Assembly: GCA_963697285.1 (NCBI GenBank)
Contig: CAVONI010000001.1
Coordinates: 1-64,000 of the forward strand
From: JAEUQQ01 sp963697285
GTDB taxonomy: Bacteria; Acidobacteriota; Vicinamibacteria; Vicinamibacterales; JAFNAJ01
Direction: 5' to 3'
Length of the DNA: 64,000 nucleotides
Shown: piece by piece, positions 19,448 through 28,490 of the stretch
How the letters are laid out: each line of letters opens with the position of its first letter
Numbering within the stretch: the first letter of the stretch is position 1
The notes under the pieces: model-generated
The model's database searches: none
Seen by the model: only the letters and a program-made list of their open reading frames with translations
Told to the model about the DNA's origin: nothing
Position numbers and translations under genes: made by a program

Positions 19448-20830
19448 TCAGACCGGGGCCTCGATGGCGTACAGGCGCATCTTCTCCCACAGCGTCTTCC
19501 GCGTCACGCCGAGGAGCACAGCCGCTTCCGTGCGGCGGCCGCGTGTCGCCTGCAGTGCCACGCGAATCGCGGTGATCTCGGCGTTCGCCACCGCGTGCTG
19601 CAAGCTGACCGGCGTCGCGACGTCTCCCGATGGCGCGGCGGGTTCGGGCTTCCCACGCAGGTTGGCCGGCAGGTCGTCCACGCCCACCCGCGTGCTGCGG
19701 CAGAACAACACCACCCGTTCGACCGCGTTCCGCAACTCGCGCACGTTGCCGGGCCACGAATACGCCATCAGGATCTCGAGCGCATCGTCGGTGAACGCCT
19801 CGATGGGCGACGGTCGCTGGCTGCCGAACTCGCGCAGGAACGCGTTGGCCAGCAGCGGGATGTCCTCGGGCCGACGGCGCAGCGGCGGCAAGTGGATCGG
19901 CACCGTGTTGATCCTGAAGTACAAGTCGCTGCGGAAGCTCCCTTCCGCAATCTCGTCCTCGATCGGACGCAACGAGGCGGCGATGATCCGCACGTCGATC
20001 GGAATCGGGCGGTTCGACCCGAGCCGCTCGACCTGGCGTTCCTGCAGGACCCGTAGCAGCTTCACCTGGAAGCCCAGCGACAACTCCCCGATCTCGTCGA
20101 GCAGCAGCGTGCCCGTGCTGGCGGCTTCGAACCTGCCAATCCGGCGTTGGCTCGCCCCGGTGAACGCGCCCTTCTCGTATCCGAACAGCTCCGACTCGAT
20201 CAGCGACTCCGGGAGCGCCGCGCAGCTCACCCTGACGTAGGGCTTCGCGCGTCGCTTCGAACTGAAATGGATGGCGGCGGCAACCATTTCCTTGCCGGTG
20301 CCGCTCTCGCCCTGGATCAACACGGTCGCGTCCGAATCCGCGACGTGCCTGATCACGTCGAACACGTCGGCCATGGCCTTCGATCGTCCGATGATGTTCG
20401 CGAACGCGTACCGATCCTGGAGCTGCTCCTGCAACCGGACGTTCTGCTCACGCAGCCGGCGCACCGAGCACACGGTGTCGAGTCGCACGAGCAACTGCGC
20501 CACCGAGAACGGCTTGGCGATGAAGTCCGATGCGCCCTCGCGCATCGCCTCGACCGCCCGTTCGACCGAGCCGTGCGCCGTCATGATCACGACGACCGTG
20601 TCGGGCGACAACGCCTTCACGCGCCGCAGTACCTGGATGCCCGGCAGCCTGGGCAGCATCAGGTCGGTCAACACGACATCGTACTGCCCCTGTTCGAACA
20701 GGGCGGCACCACGCTCGCCGTCGGGCGCCACGTCGACCTGCCAGCCCTCCTTCGTCAAGGCGTCAGACAGGCTGACCCGCAGCAGCGGCTCGTCCTCGAC
20801 GATCAGCAGGCGTTGTCCTGACACCGTCAT
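19448..20830 (-). CDS. NtrC-family sigma-54 activator of the dsr operon
   Basis: The 460-residue response regulator has a receiver (phospho-acceptor Asp56 in VVLTDLMLP), an AAA+ domain (Walker A GESGTGKE at 174-181, GAFTGA at 221-226, LLLDEIGE at 242-249) and a C-terminal Fis-type helix-turn-helix (ATRGRRTEAAVLLGVTRKTL). GAFTGA means it activates sigma-54 RNA polymerase. It is the last gene of the operon that begins upstream of dsrM, overlapping its kinase by four bases (ATGA). Three sigma-54 promoters precede dsr units in this window, two with an inverted repeat at identical distance, so this protein is the best candidate to bind those repeats and to autoregulate. Confidence 0.9.
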   Translation of the reverse strand: MTVSGQRLLIVEDEPLLRVSLSDALTKEGWQVDVAPDGERGAALFEQGQYDVVLTDLMLPRLPGIQVLRRVKALSPDTVVVIMTAHGSVERAVEAMREGASDFIAKPFSVAQLLVRLDTVCSVRRLREQNVRLQEQLQDRYAFANIIGRSKAMADVFDVIRHVADSDATVLIQGESGTGKEMVAAAIHFSSKRRAKPYVRVSCAALPESLIESELFGYEKGAFTGASQRRIGRFEAASTGTLLLDEIGELSLGFQVKLLRVLQERQVERLGSNRPIPIDVRIIAASLRPIEDEIAEGSFRSDLYFRINTVPIHLPPLRRRPEDIPLLANAFLREFGSQRPSPIEAFTDDALEILMAYSWPGNVRELRNAVERVVLFCRSTRVGVDDLPANLRGKPEPAAPSGDVATPVSLQHAVANAEITAIRVALQATRGRRTEAAVLLGVTRKTLWEKMRLYAIEAPV

Positions 20831-22305
20831 CGTGCGACCTCCTGCACCTTCGTCCGTGTTGCCGCGCGCACCGGCAGCAGCACGCGGAAGACCGTGCCCT
20901 CGCCGACCCGGCTCTCGATCTCGATTTCTCCGCCGTGCGCTTCGACGATGCTGTCGCTCACCGACAGGCCGAGCCCCGTGCCTTCGCCCACCGCGCGAGT
21001 CGTGAAGAACGGATCGAAGATGCGGTCGCGCACGTCGTCCGGGATTCCCGTTCCCGTGTCACGCACCTCGGCAACCACCACGGTGTCGCGACCACTGGTC
21101 ATCAGCGTCAGCAGCCCGCCGTTCGGCATGGCCTGCGTCGCGTTGAGAATGAGATTCAGGAAGAGCTGCTGGATCTGGAAGCGGTCGGCCTCGATCGTGG
21201 GATCGGCCGGGTCGAGTTCCAGGCGGAGCTCGACGTTTGCCTGCCGCAGCTTGTACTCACTGAGTTCGACGAGGTGCAGCAGGCAGCGATTCAGCGAGGT
21301 CGGCTCGACGCGCATCTCGCGTTGACTCGAGAAGTCGAGGAGGTTGGCGACCGTGTGTTCGATACGGCGCAGCCCGCCGTCGATCAGGTCGAGATATCGC
21401 AGGCGCATGTCGGCGTTGTCGGGGTCGGCGCGCATGTTCTCGATGCACGCCAGAATGCCGCCCAGCGGGTTGTTGACCTCGTGCGCGACACCGGCGGCCA
21501 GGGAGCCGAGTGCAACCATCTTCTCGGTGTGCAGCAACTGCGCCTGCCGGCGCTTGTCACGCTCACGACTCTCTTCGAGCTCGTCCATCAGCTGGTTGAA
21601 CGCGGTACCGAGTTCCCCGACCTCGTCACCCGATCGCTCCGCCACACGCACGCCCAGGTTGCCCTCGCCGGCGCGGTTGATCGTGTGGTGCAGGAGCAGG
21701 ATCGGGCGGATGAGTGATTCGACATAGAGTGCCGTGAGCACAGAGTTGCCGAGCATCAGCAACAGCGCGACCTGGATCAATCGCCACGTGAAGCCGGCCA
21801 GGTCGTCTTCGATCGGCGACAGGGAATACCCCAGCGCCAGCGTCCCCCAGAACTTCGTCGAGATGCGCAGCGGGACGCGAATCTCGAGCAACCGCTCGCC
21901 GTTGTTCTCTCGTTCGTCCGCGGCGACGGGAACATCGATGCGCTCGCGCGGGATGGCCCGCTCGAACTGGTGGCCGAGCAGGTCCCACCGATTCGAGTGC
22001 GTCACGATGCCGCGGTCGTTTGTGACGATCACGTAGCGCACGAACTGCTCGTCACCCCGCATGGTCTCCGAGATGTAGTTGTCGGTCAGCCCGGTTTCCG
22101 ACACCAACCCCAGATCTTCGTACATGAGGGCGTCGGTGACCGGAATGGCCATGGCGGTGGCGAGGCTGCGGGCGTGGCGATGGGCGGCGCCCATCGCGCT
22201 CGTACGGTCGTGCCACGCAGCCAGCAGCGTCGCGACGGCCATCGTGACCGCGATCACGGTGTTCGAGTACAGGAAGAACTTCGTCCGGAGCCCGAGCTTC
22301 AACAC
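20827..22305 (-). CDS. Membrane sensor histidine kinase partner of NtrC-type activator
   Basis: About 492 residues: an N-terminal membrane helix (FFLYSNTVIAVTMAVATLLAAW), a periplasmic sensor segment of about 140 residues, a second helix (LIQVALLLMLGNSVLTALYV), a HAMP domain (IRPILLLHHTINRAGEGN), the histidine box LGSLAAGVAHEVNNP, and ATPase boxes NLILNATQAMP, VRDTGTGIP, FDPFFTTRAVGEGTGLGLSV. The GTG at 22305 is preferred because GGAG lies eight bases upstream; a TTG at 22311 overlapping the previous stop is the alternative. It is flanked by a PhnD-like periplasmic protein gene and a sigma-54 activator, so it probably reads the binding-protein state across the membrane. Confidence 0.88.
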   Translation of the reverse strand: MLKLGLRTKFFLYSNTVIAVTMAVATLLAAWHDRTSAMGAAHRHARSLATAMAIPVTDALMYEDLGLVSETGLTDNYISETMRGDEQFVRYVIVTNDRGIVTHSNRWDLLGHQFERAIPRERIDVPVAADERENNGERLLEIRVPLRISTKFWGTLALGYSLSPIEDDLAGFTWRLIQVALLLMLGNSVLTALYVESLIRPILLLHHTINRAGEGNLGVRVAERSGDEVGELGTAFNQLMDELEESRERDKRRQAQLLHTEKMVALGSLAAGVAHEVNNPLGGILACIENMRADPDNADMRLRYLDLIDGGLRRIEHTVANLLDFSSQREMRVEPTSLNRCLLHLVELSEYKLRQANVELRLELDPADPTIEADRFQIQQLFLNLILNATQAMPNGGLLTLMTSGRDTVVVAEVRDTGTGIPDDVRDRIFDPFFTTRAVGEGTGLGLSVSDSIVEAHGGEIEIESRVGEGTVFRVLLPVRAATRTKVQEVAR

Positions 22306-22307
22306 CC

Positions 22308-23258
22308 TCAACGCTCCGGGCCGCAGGCCAGTGCCGCTATCGGAAGGGTGAGCGACCGCGGGCCGAACAGCCCCGTCGCGAGCGTCTTGATCGGGGCGTA
22401 GTCGTTCGTGCCTCCCCTCGCGAAGCCGCTCGACAGTTCGTCATCCCACGAGGCAAACAGGCGACCGACCCTGGGGTCGCGGCGGGGCAGGTCCACGAGT
22501 GCAGAGACCAGCGCCTCTTCGAACCCCGCCGGCGCGGTACGGGCCACCGCCAGCGGGAAGTTGGGGAGCGGGTCCGACCGGGCGAGCACCCGCAGGCCGC
22601 GATCCTTGAAGAGGTCGCCGACGATGTCCCTGACGCCGCAGGCCGACACTTCCCCCATCAACACGCCCCGCGCCGCACGTTCGTGGTGTCCGAAGTAGTC
22701 GCAAGCGACGTTGGTGCCGGGGCGCAACCCGGCGCGCTCGAGCATGACTCGGGGTACCAGGTGCGACGAGGTCGACATGACCGACCCGAATCCGAAGCGC
22801 GTGTTTGCCAGGTCGGCCAAGCTCCTGAACGGGCTGTCCTGGCGCACCATGATGTACGACTGGAAGGTCGCCAGCCCACGCGTGTTGAGGCGCACCGCGA
22901 CGCGCGCCCCACAGGCCTCCTGGGCCCGGAGATACGTGAATGGCCCAAGGTACGCCAACTGCAAGCGCCCGCTGCACAGGCCCTCGACGGTCTCGTCGTA
23001 CGAGTTCTGGAGATCCAGTTCCACGTGCCACGGTGTGTGCGTATTGAGGTAGTCGACCAGCGGCTGGTACTTCAGGTACATCAGCCGGGGATTGTAGAAG
23101 CTCACCACACCGAAGCGGATCACCTGGTGGACGGCGTCAGGGGCGTCTGTGAGCGGCACGTCGCGCCTCGCCCCCAGGGGCACGAGCAGCATGACCCCAA
23201 CCAACACGGCGGCCAGCACCAGCGCCCGGCGATACCTGGCCCTACGCACGCTGACCAC
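22308..23258 (-). CDS. PhnD-like periplasmic binding protein, sensor partner
   Basis: The 316-residue product has an N-terminal membrane anchor or uncleaved signal (RALVLAAVLVGVMLLVPLGA) and a type II periplasmic-binding fold of the PhnD family: IRFGVVSFYNPRLMYLKYQPLVDYL, LGPFTYLRA, SYIMVRQDSPFRSLADL, HHERAARGVLMGEVSACGV. No ABC permease or ATPase is encoded nearby. Instead the stop overlaps the histidine-kinase start, so it looks like a solute sensor rather than a transporter component. PhnD-like domains also form the sensor part of the tetrathionate kinase TtrS, which makes a sulfur oxyanion a plausible ligand. GTG 23258 is chosen; it overlaps the cysG stop; GTG 23250 is an alternative. Confidence 0.8.
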   Translation of the reverse strand: MVSVRRARYRRALVLAAVLVGVMLLVPLGARRDVPLTDAPDAVHQVIRFGVVSFYNPRLMYLKYQPLVDYLNTHTPWHVELDLQNSYDETVEGLCSGRLQLAYLGPFTYLRAQEACGARVAVRLNTRGLATFQSYIMVRQDSPFRSLADLANTRFGFGSVMSTSSHLVPRVMLERAGLRPGTNVACDYFGHHERAARGVLMGEVSACGVRDIVGDLFKDRGLRVLARSDPLPNFPLAVARTAPAGFEEALVSALVDLPRRDPRVGRLFASWDDELSSGFARGGTNDYAPIKTLATGLFGPRSLTLPIAALACGPER

Positions 23259-25023
23259 GGCGTCTGGCGATCTGCTGCGCCACCTGCGTCGCCGGGCCGG
23301 TGGCGAGGCGCTCGACGTTCGACCATCCGGCCGACATGGCCCACCGCTCGCCCGCCTCAGACAGGCACCACGCGGTGGCGTCCCGCGTGTGCTTGGCGAA
23401 GGACCCAGTGGCATGCAGACTCTCCAGTGACGCGTCGTCGATGATGCATCCGGTGATCGGACGCGCCGCGACCACGACGTGGACGGCGGCTGACGGCGTG
23501 CCGGCGACCCTGACCACCTCGGCGCCGGCGTCTTCCAGCGCGTCGTCCAAGCCCGCGACCGCCGCAGCCACGACCAGGCGTTCGCCCCACAGGGGGCGCC
23601 GCGTGGCCCAGTCGAGCGTAGCCGCCCGATGCACGGTCGGGCCGATGACGAACAGTGCCGGCGCCTCGACCCCGGCGTCGGCCACGACGTCGGGCAACTC
23701 GACAACGGTGGCCGTGACGGTGCGCTGCTGTGGAGTCGTGCCCCGTTCGATCATCGCTGCGGGAGTGTCGCCGGCGAGCCCGGCCTCGAGCAGGCGCGCA
23801 ACCGTCTGGCGCAGGCTCGTGACGCCCATGTAGCCTACCAGAGTCGCGTGGGTCTGCCGGGCCAGGGTCTCCCACTGCACCTGCACGCCGCCCTCCTTCG
23901 TACTCTCGTGCGCGGTGAGGAGGGTGACCTGCATCGCCTCACCGCGATGCGTGGCGGGGATGCCCGCATAGGCGAGCGCTCCGATGCCCGCCGTGACGCC
24001 CGGCACGACCTCGAATGGAATCCCGGCCGACGCCAGCGCCTCGGCTTCTTCGCTTCCACGTCCGAAGACGTACGGATCCCCGCCTTTCAGTCTGACCACG
24101 CGTCGTCCAGCACTGCCCAGGCGTACCAGGAGCGCGTTGATCTCGGCCTGCGGGACCGGGTGATCGCCCGCCTGTTTCCCGACGTCGTGCAACTCGACAC
24201 GTGACGACAACGTCGTCGGTAACACCGCCTCGGCGAGGTGGTCGTACACCACGACGTCGGCCTGGTGCAGCCGCTGCAGGCCGAGTACCGTCAACAACCC
24301 CGGTGTGCCGGGGCCGGCCCCAACCAGGGAGACGAACCCCAGGGGCGCGTTGGCCTGGGTCGCGGGTGCCGACGCTGACATCTGCCCGGCCGTGGTCCTG
24401 GCCACGGCGATCCAGGACGCGCGCTCCACACCCGAGGGAACCCGCACCCGCAATGCGGTCGGGTCGAGCGTCTCGCTGACGAAACGGTCGAAGCACGCTT
24501 CCTGGTCGGCGACCGACAGGCCGCTCGTTCGCACGGCGATGCGCAGGTCGGCGGCCGCGTCGGCCCAGGCGTTCCACTCCGGCCCGAGCAGGGCATCGAG
24601 GCGATCGCGGAGCCGGCGCACCAGGAACGGCGCTCGTCCGTCAGACGCCAGGGTCACTTCGAGCGGGGCCCGCCGCACGCGTCCCAACAGGTGGAAGGTG
24701 CAGAGTTCGGGGTCGTCGGCGACGTTGACGAAGATGCCCGCGGCGTTGGCGTCGTCAAAGACCTGCCGGTTCACGGCGCGGTCGTTCGTGGCGGCGAACG
24801 CGATGGCGTACCCCTGGCCCGCCTCGCCGGGGCGGTACGGTCGGTGCTCGAACGAGAGACGGCCTTCGGCGATCAAGGGCTTGAACCCGGGGACGTGGGC
24901 CGGCGACACCACAGTCAGGACGGCGCTCTCGGCGAGGAGCGCCTGGGCTTTTCGCAGGGCAATCCCGCCGGCGCCGACCAGGATGCATCGGCGCCCTGCG
25001 AGATTGAGGGTGACGGGAAACAT
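23242..25023 (-). CDS. cysG: Sirohaem synthase: precorrin-2 dehydrogenase-SUMT fusion with HemD-like tail
   Basis: A 593-residue multidomain enzyme. Residues 1-220 form the precorrin-2 dehydrogenase/ferrochelatase module (LVGAGGIALRKAQALL at 15-30). Residues about 228-470 are uroporphyrinogen-III C-methyltransferase (LVGAGPGTPGLLT, VRLKGGDPYVFGRGSEEAEAL, AGIPATHRG). The last about 115 residues resemble only the second half of uroporphyrinogen-III synthase (TAWCLSEAGERWAMSAGW), which is unusual because a complete HemD is encoded at 44963. The enzyme makes sirohaem, the prosthetic group of DsrAB. It follows hemA by 12 bases within the dsrMKJOP operon, which ties cofactor supply to sulfite-reductase expression. 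Confidence 0.9.
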   Translation of the reverse strand: MFPVTLNLAGRRCILVGAGGIALRKAQALLAESAVLTVVSPAHVPGFKPLIAEGRLSFEHRPYRPGEAGQGYAIAFAATNDRAVNRQVFDDANAAGIFVNVADDPELCTFHLLGRVRRAPLEVTLASDGRAPFLVRRLRDRLDALLGPEWNAWADAAADLRIAVRTSGLSVADQEACFDRFVSETLDPTALRVRVPSGVERASWIAVARTTAGQMSASAPATQANAPLGFVSLVGAGPGTPGLLTVLGLQRLHQADVVVYDHLAEAVLPTTLSSRVELHDVGKQAGDHPVPQAEINALLVRLGSAGRRVVRLKGGDPYVFGRGSEEAEALASAGIPFEVVPGVTAGIGALAYAGIPATHRGEAMQVTLLTAHESTKEGGVQVQWETLARQTHATLVGYMGVTSLRQTVARLLEAGLAGDTPAAMIERGTTPQQRTVTATVVELPDVVADAGVEAPALFVIGPTVHRAATLDWATRRPLWGERLVVAAAVAGLDDALEDAGAEVVRVAGTPSAAVHVVVAARPITGCIIDDASLESLHATGSFAKHTRDATAWCLSEAGERWAMSAGWSNVERLATGPATQVAQQIARRRGQRA

Positions 25024-25035
25024 GGGTCCTCCGGT

Positions 25036-26103
25036 TCAGCCGACTCGACAACGCGGCGCGCCTGGAGCACCGCACGCACGACGTGAGCAGGCACCGGGAG
25101 CCGCTCCCCGCGACAACCAGTCGGGCACTTCTTGCGCGATGATAGCCTCCGCGGCATCAATTGCGTCACGACGACGATTGACGTCGTCGCTCAGGACGCT
25201 GGCAAACGTCGCCACGTCGAAGATCTCGACACCGGCGAGACCGTGTGCCGCGGTGTTCGGGGGAACGCCCAGATCGGCCACGATGAGGGGCGTCGATCGC
25301 CGCTTCGCGGCACAGGCCAGCGCACCTGGATCGATCACGTGGGCGGCCGATGTCGCGCAGATCACCACGTCCACGAGCGGCAGCGCGGTCGCGCGCCACT
25401 CCCACGGCGTGCATTCGCCCCCGACCGCCTCAGCCAGGGCTCTCGCCCGGTCGGGTGACCGGTTGGCGATGATGAGGCGACCCACGTCGCGGTCGACGAG
25501 CGCACGCGCGGCGAGCTGCGCCATGTCGCCGGCGCCGAGCACGAGCACCGGGCGCCCTCGCAGGCTGCCCACGCGGCGGTGAACGACCGCGATTGCCGCT
25601 CCGGCAAGCGACCGCACGCCACCGGCCAACACCGTCTCGCTCCGCACCCGGCGGCCCACGCGGAACGCCACGTGGAACAGCCGGTGCAGCGGCCCCTTCG
25701 TCAGGCCGGCGGCATTGGCCGACCGGTAGGCTCCGCGGAGCTGCGTGAGGATTTGGTCTTCGCCGAGCACCGCCGACTCGAGTCCCGCCGCCACCCGCAG
25801 CAGGTGCCGAGCGACATCGTCGCCGCGACGAAGCGTCACCGGTGCGCCGGACGACGCGCCGCCGACCCAGCGCTCGAAGATCTCCATGGCGTCGCGATCG
25901 GTCACCTCGTGCAGGTACAGCTCGAGGCGATGACAGGTGGCAACCGACACGACGCCCGCGCCCAGCGGCAGCGAGAGCGCTGCGGCGGCCGACTGTCGTC
26001 CGGCGTGCAGGGCAGCCAGGTGAGCGAGCCCGTGGCCTGCGAGGTCGACCCCGACCTGGACGACGCTCGCGCAGGGCGGCGCCGTGGAGACGGGCACGCT
26101 CAT
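25036..26103 (-). CDS. hemA: Glutamyl-tRNA reductase
   Basis: The 355-residue enzyme catalyses NADPH-dependent reduction of glutamyl-tRNA to glutamate-1-semialdehyde, the first committed step of C5 tetrapyrrole synthesis. The catalytic cysteine is Cys57 in VATCHRLELYL, where the usual asparagine after cysteine is histidine. ESAVLGEDQILTQLRGAY, VLVLGAGDMAQLAARAL (NADPH-binding) and the C-terminal dimerization region are recognisable; the C-terminus is short compared with the typical 420 residues. Its ATG overlaps the dsrP stop by four bases, so it is translated with the Dsr membrane complex. HemL, HemB, HemC and HemD are encoded at 45-49 kb. Confidence 0.92.
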   Translation of the reverse strand: MSVPVSTAPPCASVVQVGVDLAGHGLAHLAALHAGRQSAAAALSLPLGAGVVSVATCHRLELYLHEVTDRDAMEIFERWVGGASSGAPVTLRRGDDVARHLLRVAAGLESAVLGEDQILTQLRGAYRSANAAGLTKGPLHRLFHVAFRVGRRVRSETVLAGGVRSLAGAAIAVVHRRVGSLRGRPVLVLGAGDMAQLAARALVDRDVGRLIIANRSPDRARALAEAVGGECTPWEWRATALPLVDVVICATSAAHVIDPGALACAAKRRSTPLIVADLGVPPNTAAHGLAGVEIFDVATFASVLSDDVNRRRDAIDAAEAIIAQEVPDWLSRGAAPGACSRRACGAPGAPRCRVG

Positions 26104-27257
26104 GCGGCAACCTCGCCGCGAACCGACAGGGCGATCTTGTAGAACCCCGTCACCATCAGCGCGCCGAACGCGTAGATGCCCGCCGAGATCCCCAGTTCTG
26201 GCGCGGTGGGCATGTAGGCCGTCACGTGTCCGAGGGGGGTCGGCACGAACCCGGTGACCACCATGCCGAGGCCCTTCTCGATCCAGACGCCGACGATCAC
26301 GGCGACACAGGTGGCGACGAGCAGTCGCGGTTGCCGTCGCAGGCGCGGCACGAGCAGCACGACGAGCGCGAACAGCGCGAGCGCCTGGCTGAACCACATG
26401 AACGGCACGAGCTCTGCGTGACCGTCGAGACCCAGGAACAGGTAGCGGAAGTGGGCCACGTGCTCGGGGATGCCACTGTAGAAGGCCGTGAAGAACTCCA
26501 CCCCCACGAAGAACACGTTGGCCAGCAGCGCATACGTCATGATGACCGACAGCTTCTGGATCGCGATCTCGCCGGCTCGGAAGCGCGTGACGCGCTCGAG
26601 GACCATCGAGACGAGGATCAGCAGGGCCGGCCCCGACGCGAAGGCCGATGCGAGGAAACGCGGGGCCAGCACCGCAGTCATCCAGAACGGACGGGCGGCC
26701 AGGCCGGCGTAGATGAACGCGGTGACCGTGTGGATGCTGATCGCCCACGGGATCGACAGCAGGATAACCGGCTTGATCCACGCCGGCGGGGCTTCACCCT
26801 TGCGCTCGGCGGCCAGGCTCACCCGGGTGATCGTGACGTTCAGGACGAGGTAGCCGTTGAGCACGATCATGTCCCAGAACAGGATCGACGAGGGCGACGG
26901 GTGCAGGATCATGTTGAACGCACGCCCTGGCTGCCCGAGGTCGACGAGGATGAACATCAGGCACATCGCCACTGCGGCCACCGCGAGGAACTCGCCGAGC
27001 ACGGTCATGCGGCCGAACGCTTTGAAGTCGTGCAGGTAGTACGGCAGGACGACCATGACGGCTGACGCTGCCACGCCCACGAGAAACGTGAACTGCGCGA
27101 TGTAGAAGCCCCACGTCACGTCGCGGCTGAGGCCGGTGATCGCCAGACCTTCAGTGAGCTGACGCAGGTAGCACGCCAGCCCCACGGCCATCGCCGCGAG
27201 CAGCACTCCCATCCAGGTCCAGTAGTGCCGGTCGCCCCTCAGGGCTTTCTCGAGCAT
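26100..27257 (-). CDS. dsrP: DsrP, NrfD-family membrane subunit of DsrMKJOP
   Basis: A 385-residue NrfD-type integral membrane protein with about ten helices. Motifs include WGFYIAQFTFLVGVAASAVMVVLPYYL, LVDLGQPGRAFNMILHPSPSSILFWDM, IPWAISIHTVTAFIYAGL and a C-terminal helix ending FYKIALSVRGEVAA. In DsrMKJOP it is the second quinone-reacting module and partners the periplasmic Fe-S protein DsrO, encoded just upstream. The ATG at 27257 lies seven bases after the dsrO stop and gives the normal length; longer frames upstream run through dsrO in another frame. Its stop overlaps hemA. Confidence 0.93.
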   Translation of the reverse strand: MLEKALRGDRHYWTWMGVLLAAMAVGLACYLRQLTEGLAITGLSRDVTWGFYIAQFTFLVGVAASAVMVVLPYYLHDFKAFGRMTVLGEFLAVAAVAMCLMFILVDLGQPGRAFNMILHPSPSSILFWDMIVLNGYLVLNVTITRVSLAAERKGEAPPAWIKPVILLSIPWAISIHTVTAFIYAGLAARPFWMTAVLAPRFLASAFASGPALLILVSMVLERVTRFRAGEIAIQKLSVIMTYALLANVFFVGVEFFTAFYSGIPEHVAHFRYLFLGLDGHAELVPFMWFSQALALFALVVLLVPRLRRQPRLLVATCVAVIVGVWIEKGLGMVVTGFVPTPLGHVTAYMPTAPELGISAGIYAFGALMVTGFYKIALSVRGEVAA

Positions 27258-27264
27258 GACGGCC

Positions 27265-28107
27265 TCACAACAGGTAGTAGATCTGCGGGTTCGTGCCGAG
27301 CGCCGGTCGGCGGCGGACGCTCGTGCGTTCGGCCAGGACGCGGCGCACGTCCGACTCGGCGTTCTCGAGGTCACCGAACACGATGGCCTTGTGTGAGCAC
27401 GCCTCGACACACGCCGGTGCCCGCCCGACAGCGAGGCGTTCTTCGCAGAGGTTGCACTTCTCGACCACGCCGCGCGTGCGCGTCGGGAATCCGGTGTCGA
27501 TCGCGGCGATCTGCGGACGTGGGTCGCGCCAATTGAAGCTGCGCGAGCCGTACGGACAGGCGGCGATGCAGTAGCGGCAGCCGATGCACCGGTGCCAGTC
27601 CATCATCACGACGCCGTCGTCGCGCTTCCACGTGGCCCCAGTGGGGCACACGCGCGTGCATGGCGGATTGTCGCAGTGGTTGCAGACCACCAGCACCTTG
27701 GCATCGTGCAGCTTCGTCGGCAGGTGTTCGTGAAAGTGGTCGGGCAGCGCCTCCTCGAGGGGCTCCTTCCAGATCCACTTCACTTCGTCCTTGGGGTTCT
27801 CGAAGTCGGGCACGTTGTGCGCGCGGTGGCACGCGGCCGTGCACTCGCTGCACTCTGCCTCGCCCAGGCAGGCCTCCACGTCGACCGCCAACGCCCAGCG
27901 GGGCGCCGTCGGGGGCGCGGCGGCAATCGCGGGGGCTGAGGTGGCCGCGCCGCCCGCGGCCGGGGCGGGCATCGCCGGCTCGGTCGTCGGCACCGTCGCC
28001 AGGGAGGCCGACGAAGACGCAGGTGAGGGGACTGCCATGGCGCGTCCCACCAGCCCCACGGCCGCCAGGCCGCCGAGCGTCATGAAACGTCGTCGCTCGA
28101 GCGCCAT
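27265..28107 (-). CDS. dsrO: DsrO, periplasmic iron-sulfur subunit of DsrMKJOP
   Basis: The 280-residue protein has a Tat signal (ALERRRFMTLGGLAAVGLVG), a proline/alanine-rich linker of about 45 residues, then ferredoxin motifs ACLGEAECSECTAACHRAH, VVCNHCDNPPCTRVCPTGA, RCIGCRYCIAACPYGS and KCNLCEERL with CVEACSHKAI. This matches DsrO, which links the periplasmic trihaem DsrJ with the membrane subunit DsrP. It starts in an overlap with the dsrJ stop (TGATG) and ends just before dsrP. The unusually long low-complexity linker after the signal is the only atypical feature. Confidence 0.94.
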   Translation of the reverse strand: MALERRRFMTLGGLAAVGLVGRAMAVPSPASSSASLATVPTTEPAMPAPAAGGAATSAPAIAAAPPTAPRWALAVDVEACLGEAECSECTAACHRAHNVPDFENPKDEVKWIWKEPLEEALPDHFHEHLPTKLHDAKVLVVCNHCDNPPCTRVCPTGATWKRDDGVVMMDWHRCIGCRYCIAACPYGSRSFNWRDPRPQIAAIDTGFPTRTRGVVEKCNLCEERLAVGRAPACVEACSHKAIVFGDLENAESDVRRVLAERTSVRRRPALGTNPQIYYLL

Positions 28108-28490
28108 CACTGCTGCTCCGGATGATCGACATGGCAGTCCCAGCAGTAGGGGTGCACGTCGAGGTAGGTGTGGCATCGGTCACACGACGTCTGCTTGTCG
28201 CGATGACACTGCAGGCACGTTCCCGTCAGGCTCTTGCGGAACTGGCGACCGTCGGCCGTGACGTGCACCCGGTCGTCGCGGCGGACGGCGTCATCGCGCC
28301 AGCTCACGAGCAGTTGCATGTGGTCGCGCCGCATCGTGGCCGCGTCGTCGATGCAATGGCCGACCCCGACCGGCACCTCGATGGTCGGCACCGTGGGCTG
28401 GGCACCCGACGCCAGGTTCCACCAGAACGGCCCCCCGGCAATCGCGACGAACAGCGCAATGCCGGGCAGGATCATCTTCGCGTCATGCAC
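28107..28490 (-). CDS. dsrJ: DsrJ, trihaem cytochrome c of DsrMKJOP
   Basis: A 127-residue cytochrome with an N-terminal membrane anchor (ILPGIALFVAIAGGPFWW) and exactly three CxxCH haem motifs at residues 92-96 (CLQCH), 103-107 (CDRCH) and 116-120 (CWDCH). Cys46 in GHCIDDAATMRRDHM matches the region that supplies the unusual cysteine axial ligand known in DsrJ. It is periplasmic and membrane-anchored. The GTG at 28490 overlaps the dsrK stop and begins just before the anchor; a downstream ATG at 28475 would also retain the anchor. The gene order dsrM-K-J-O-P is standard. Confidence 0.93.
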   Translation of the reverse strand: MHDAKMILPGIALFVAIAGGPFWWNLASGAQPTVPTIEVPVGVGHCIDDAATMRRDHMQLLVSWRDDAVRRDDRVHVTADGRQFRKSLTGTCLQCHRDKQTSCDRCHTYLDVHPYCWDCHVDHPEQQ

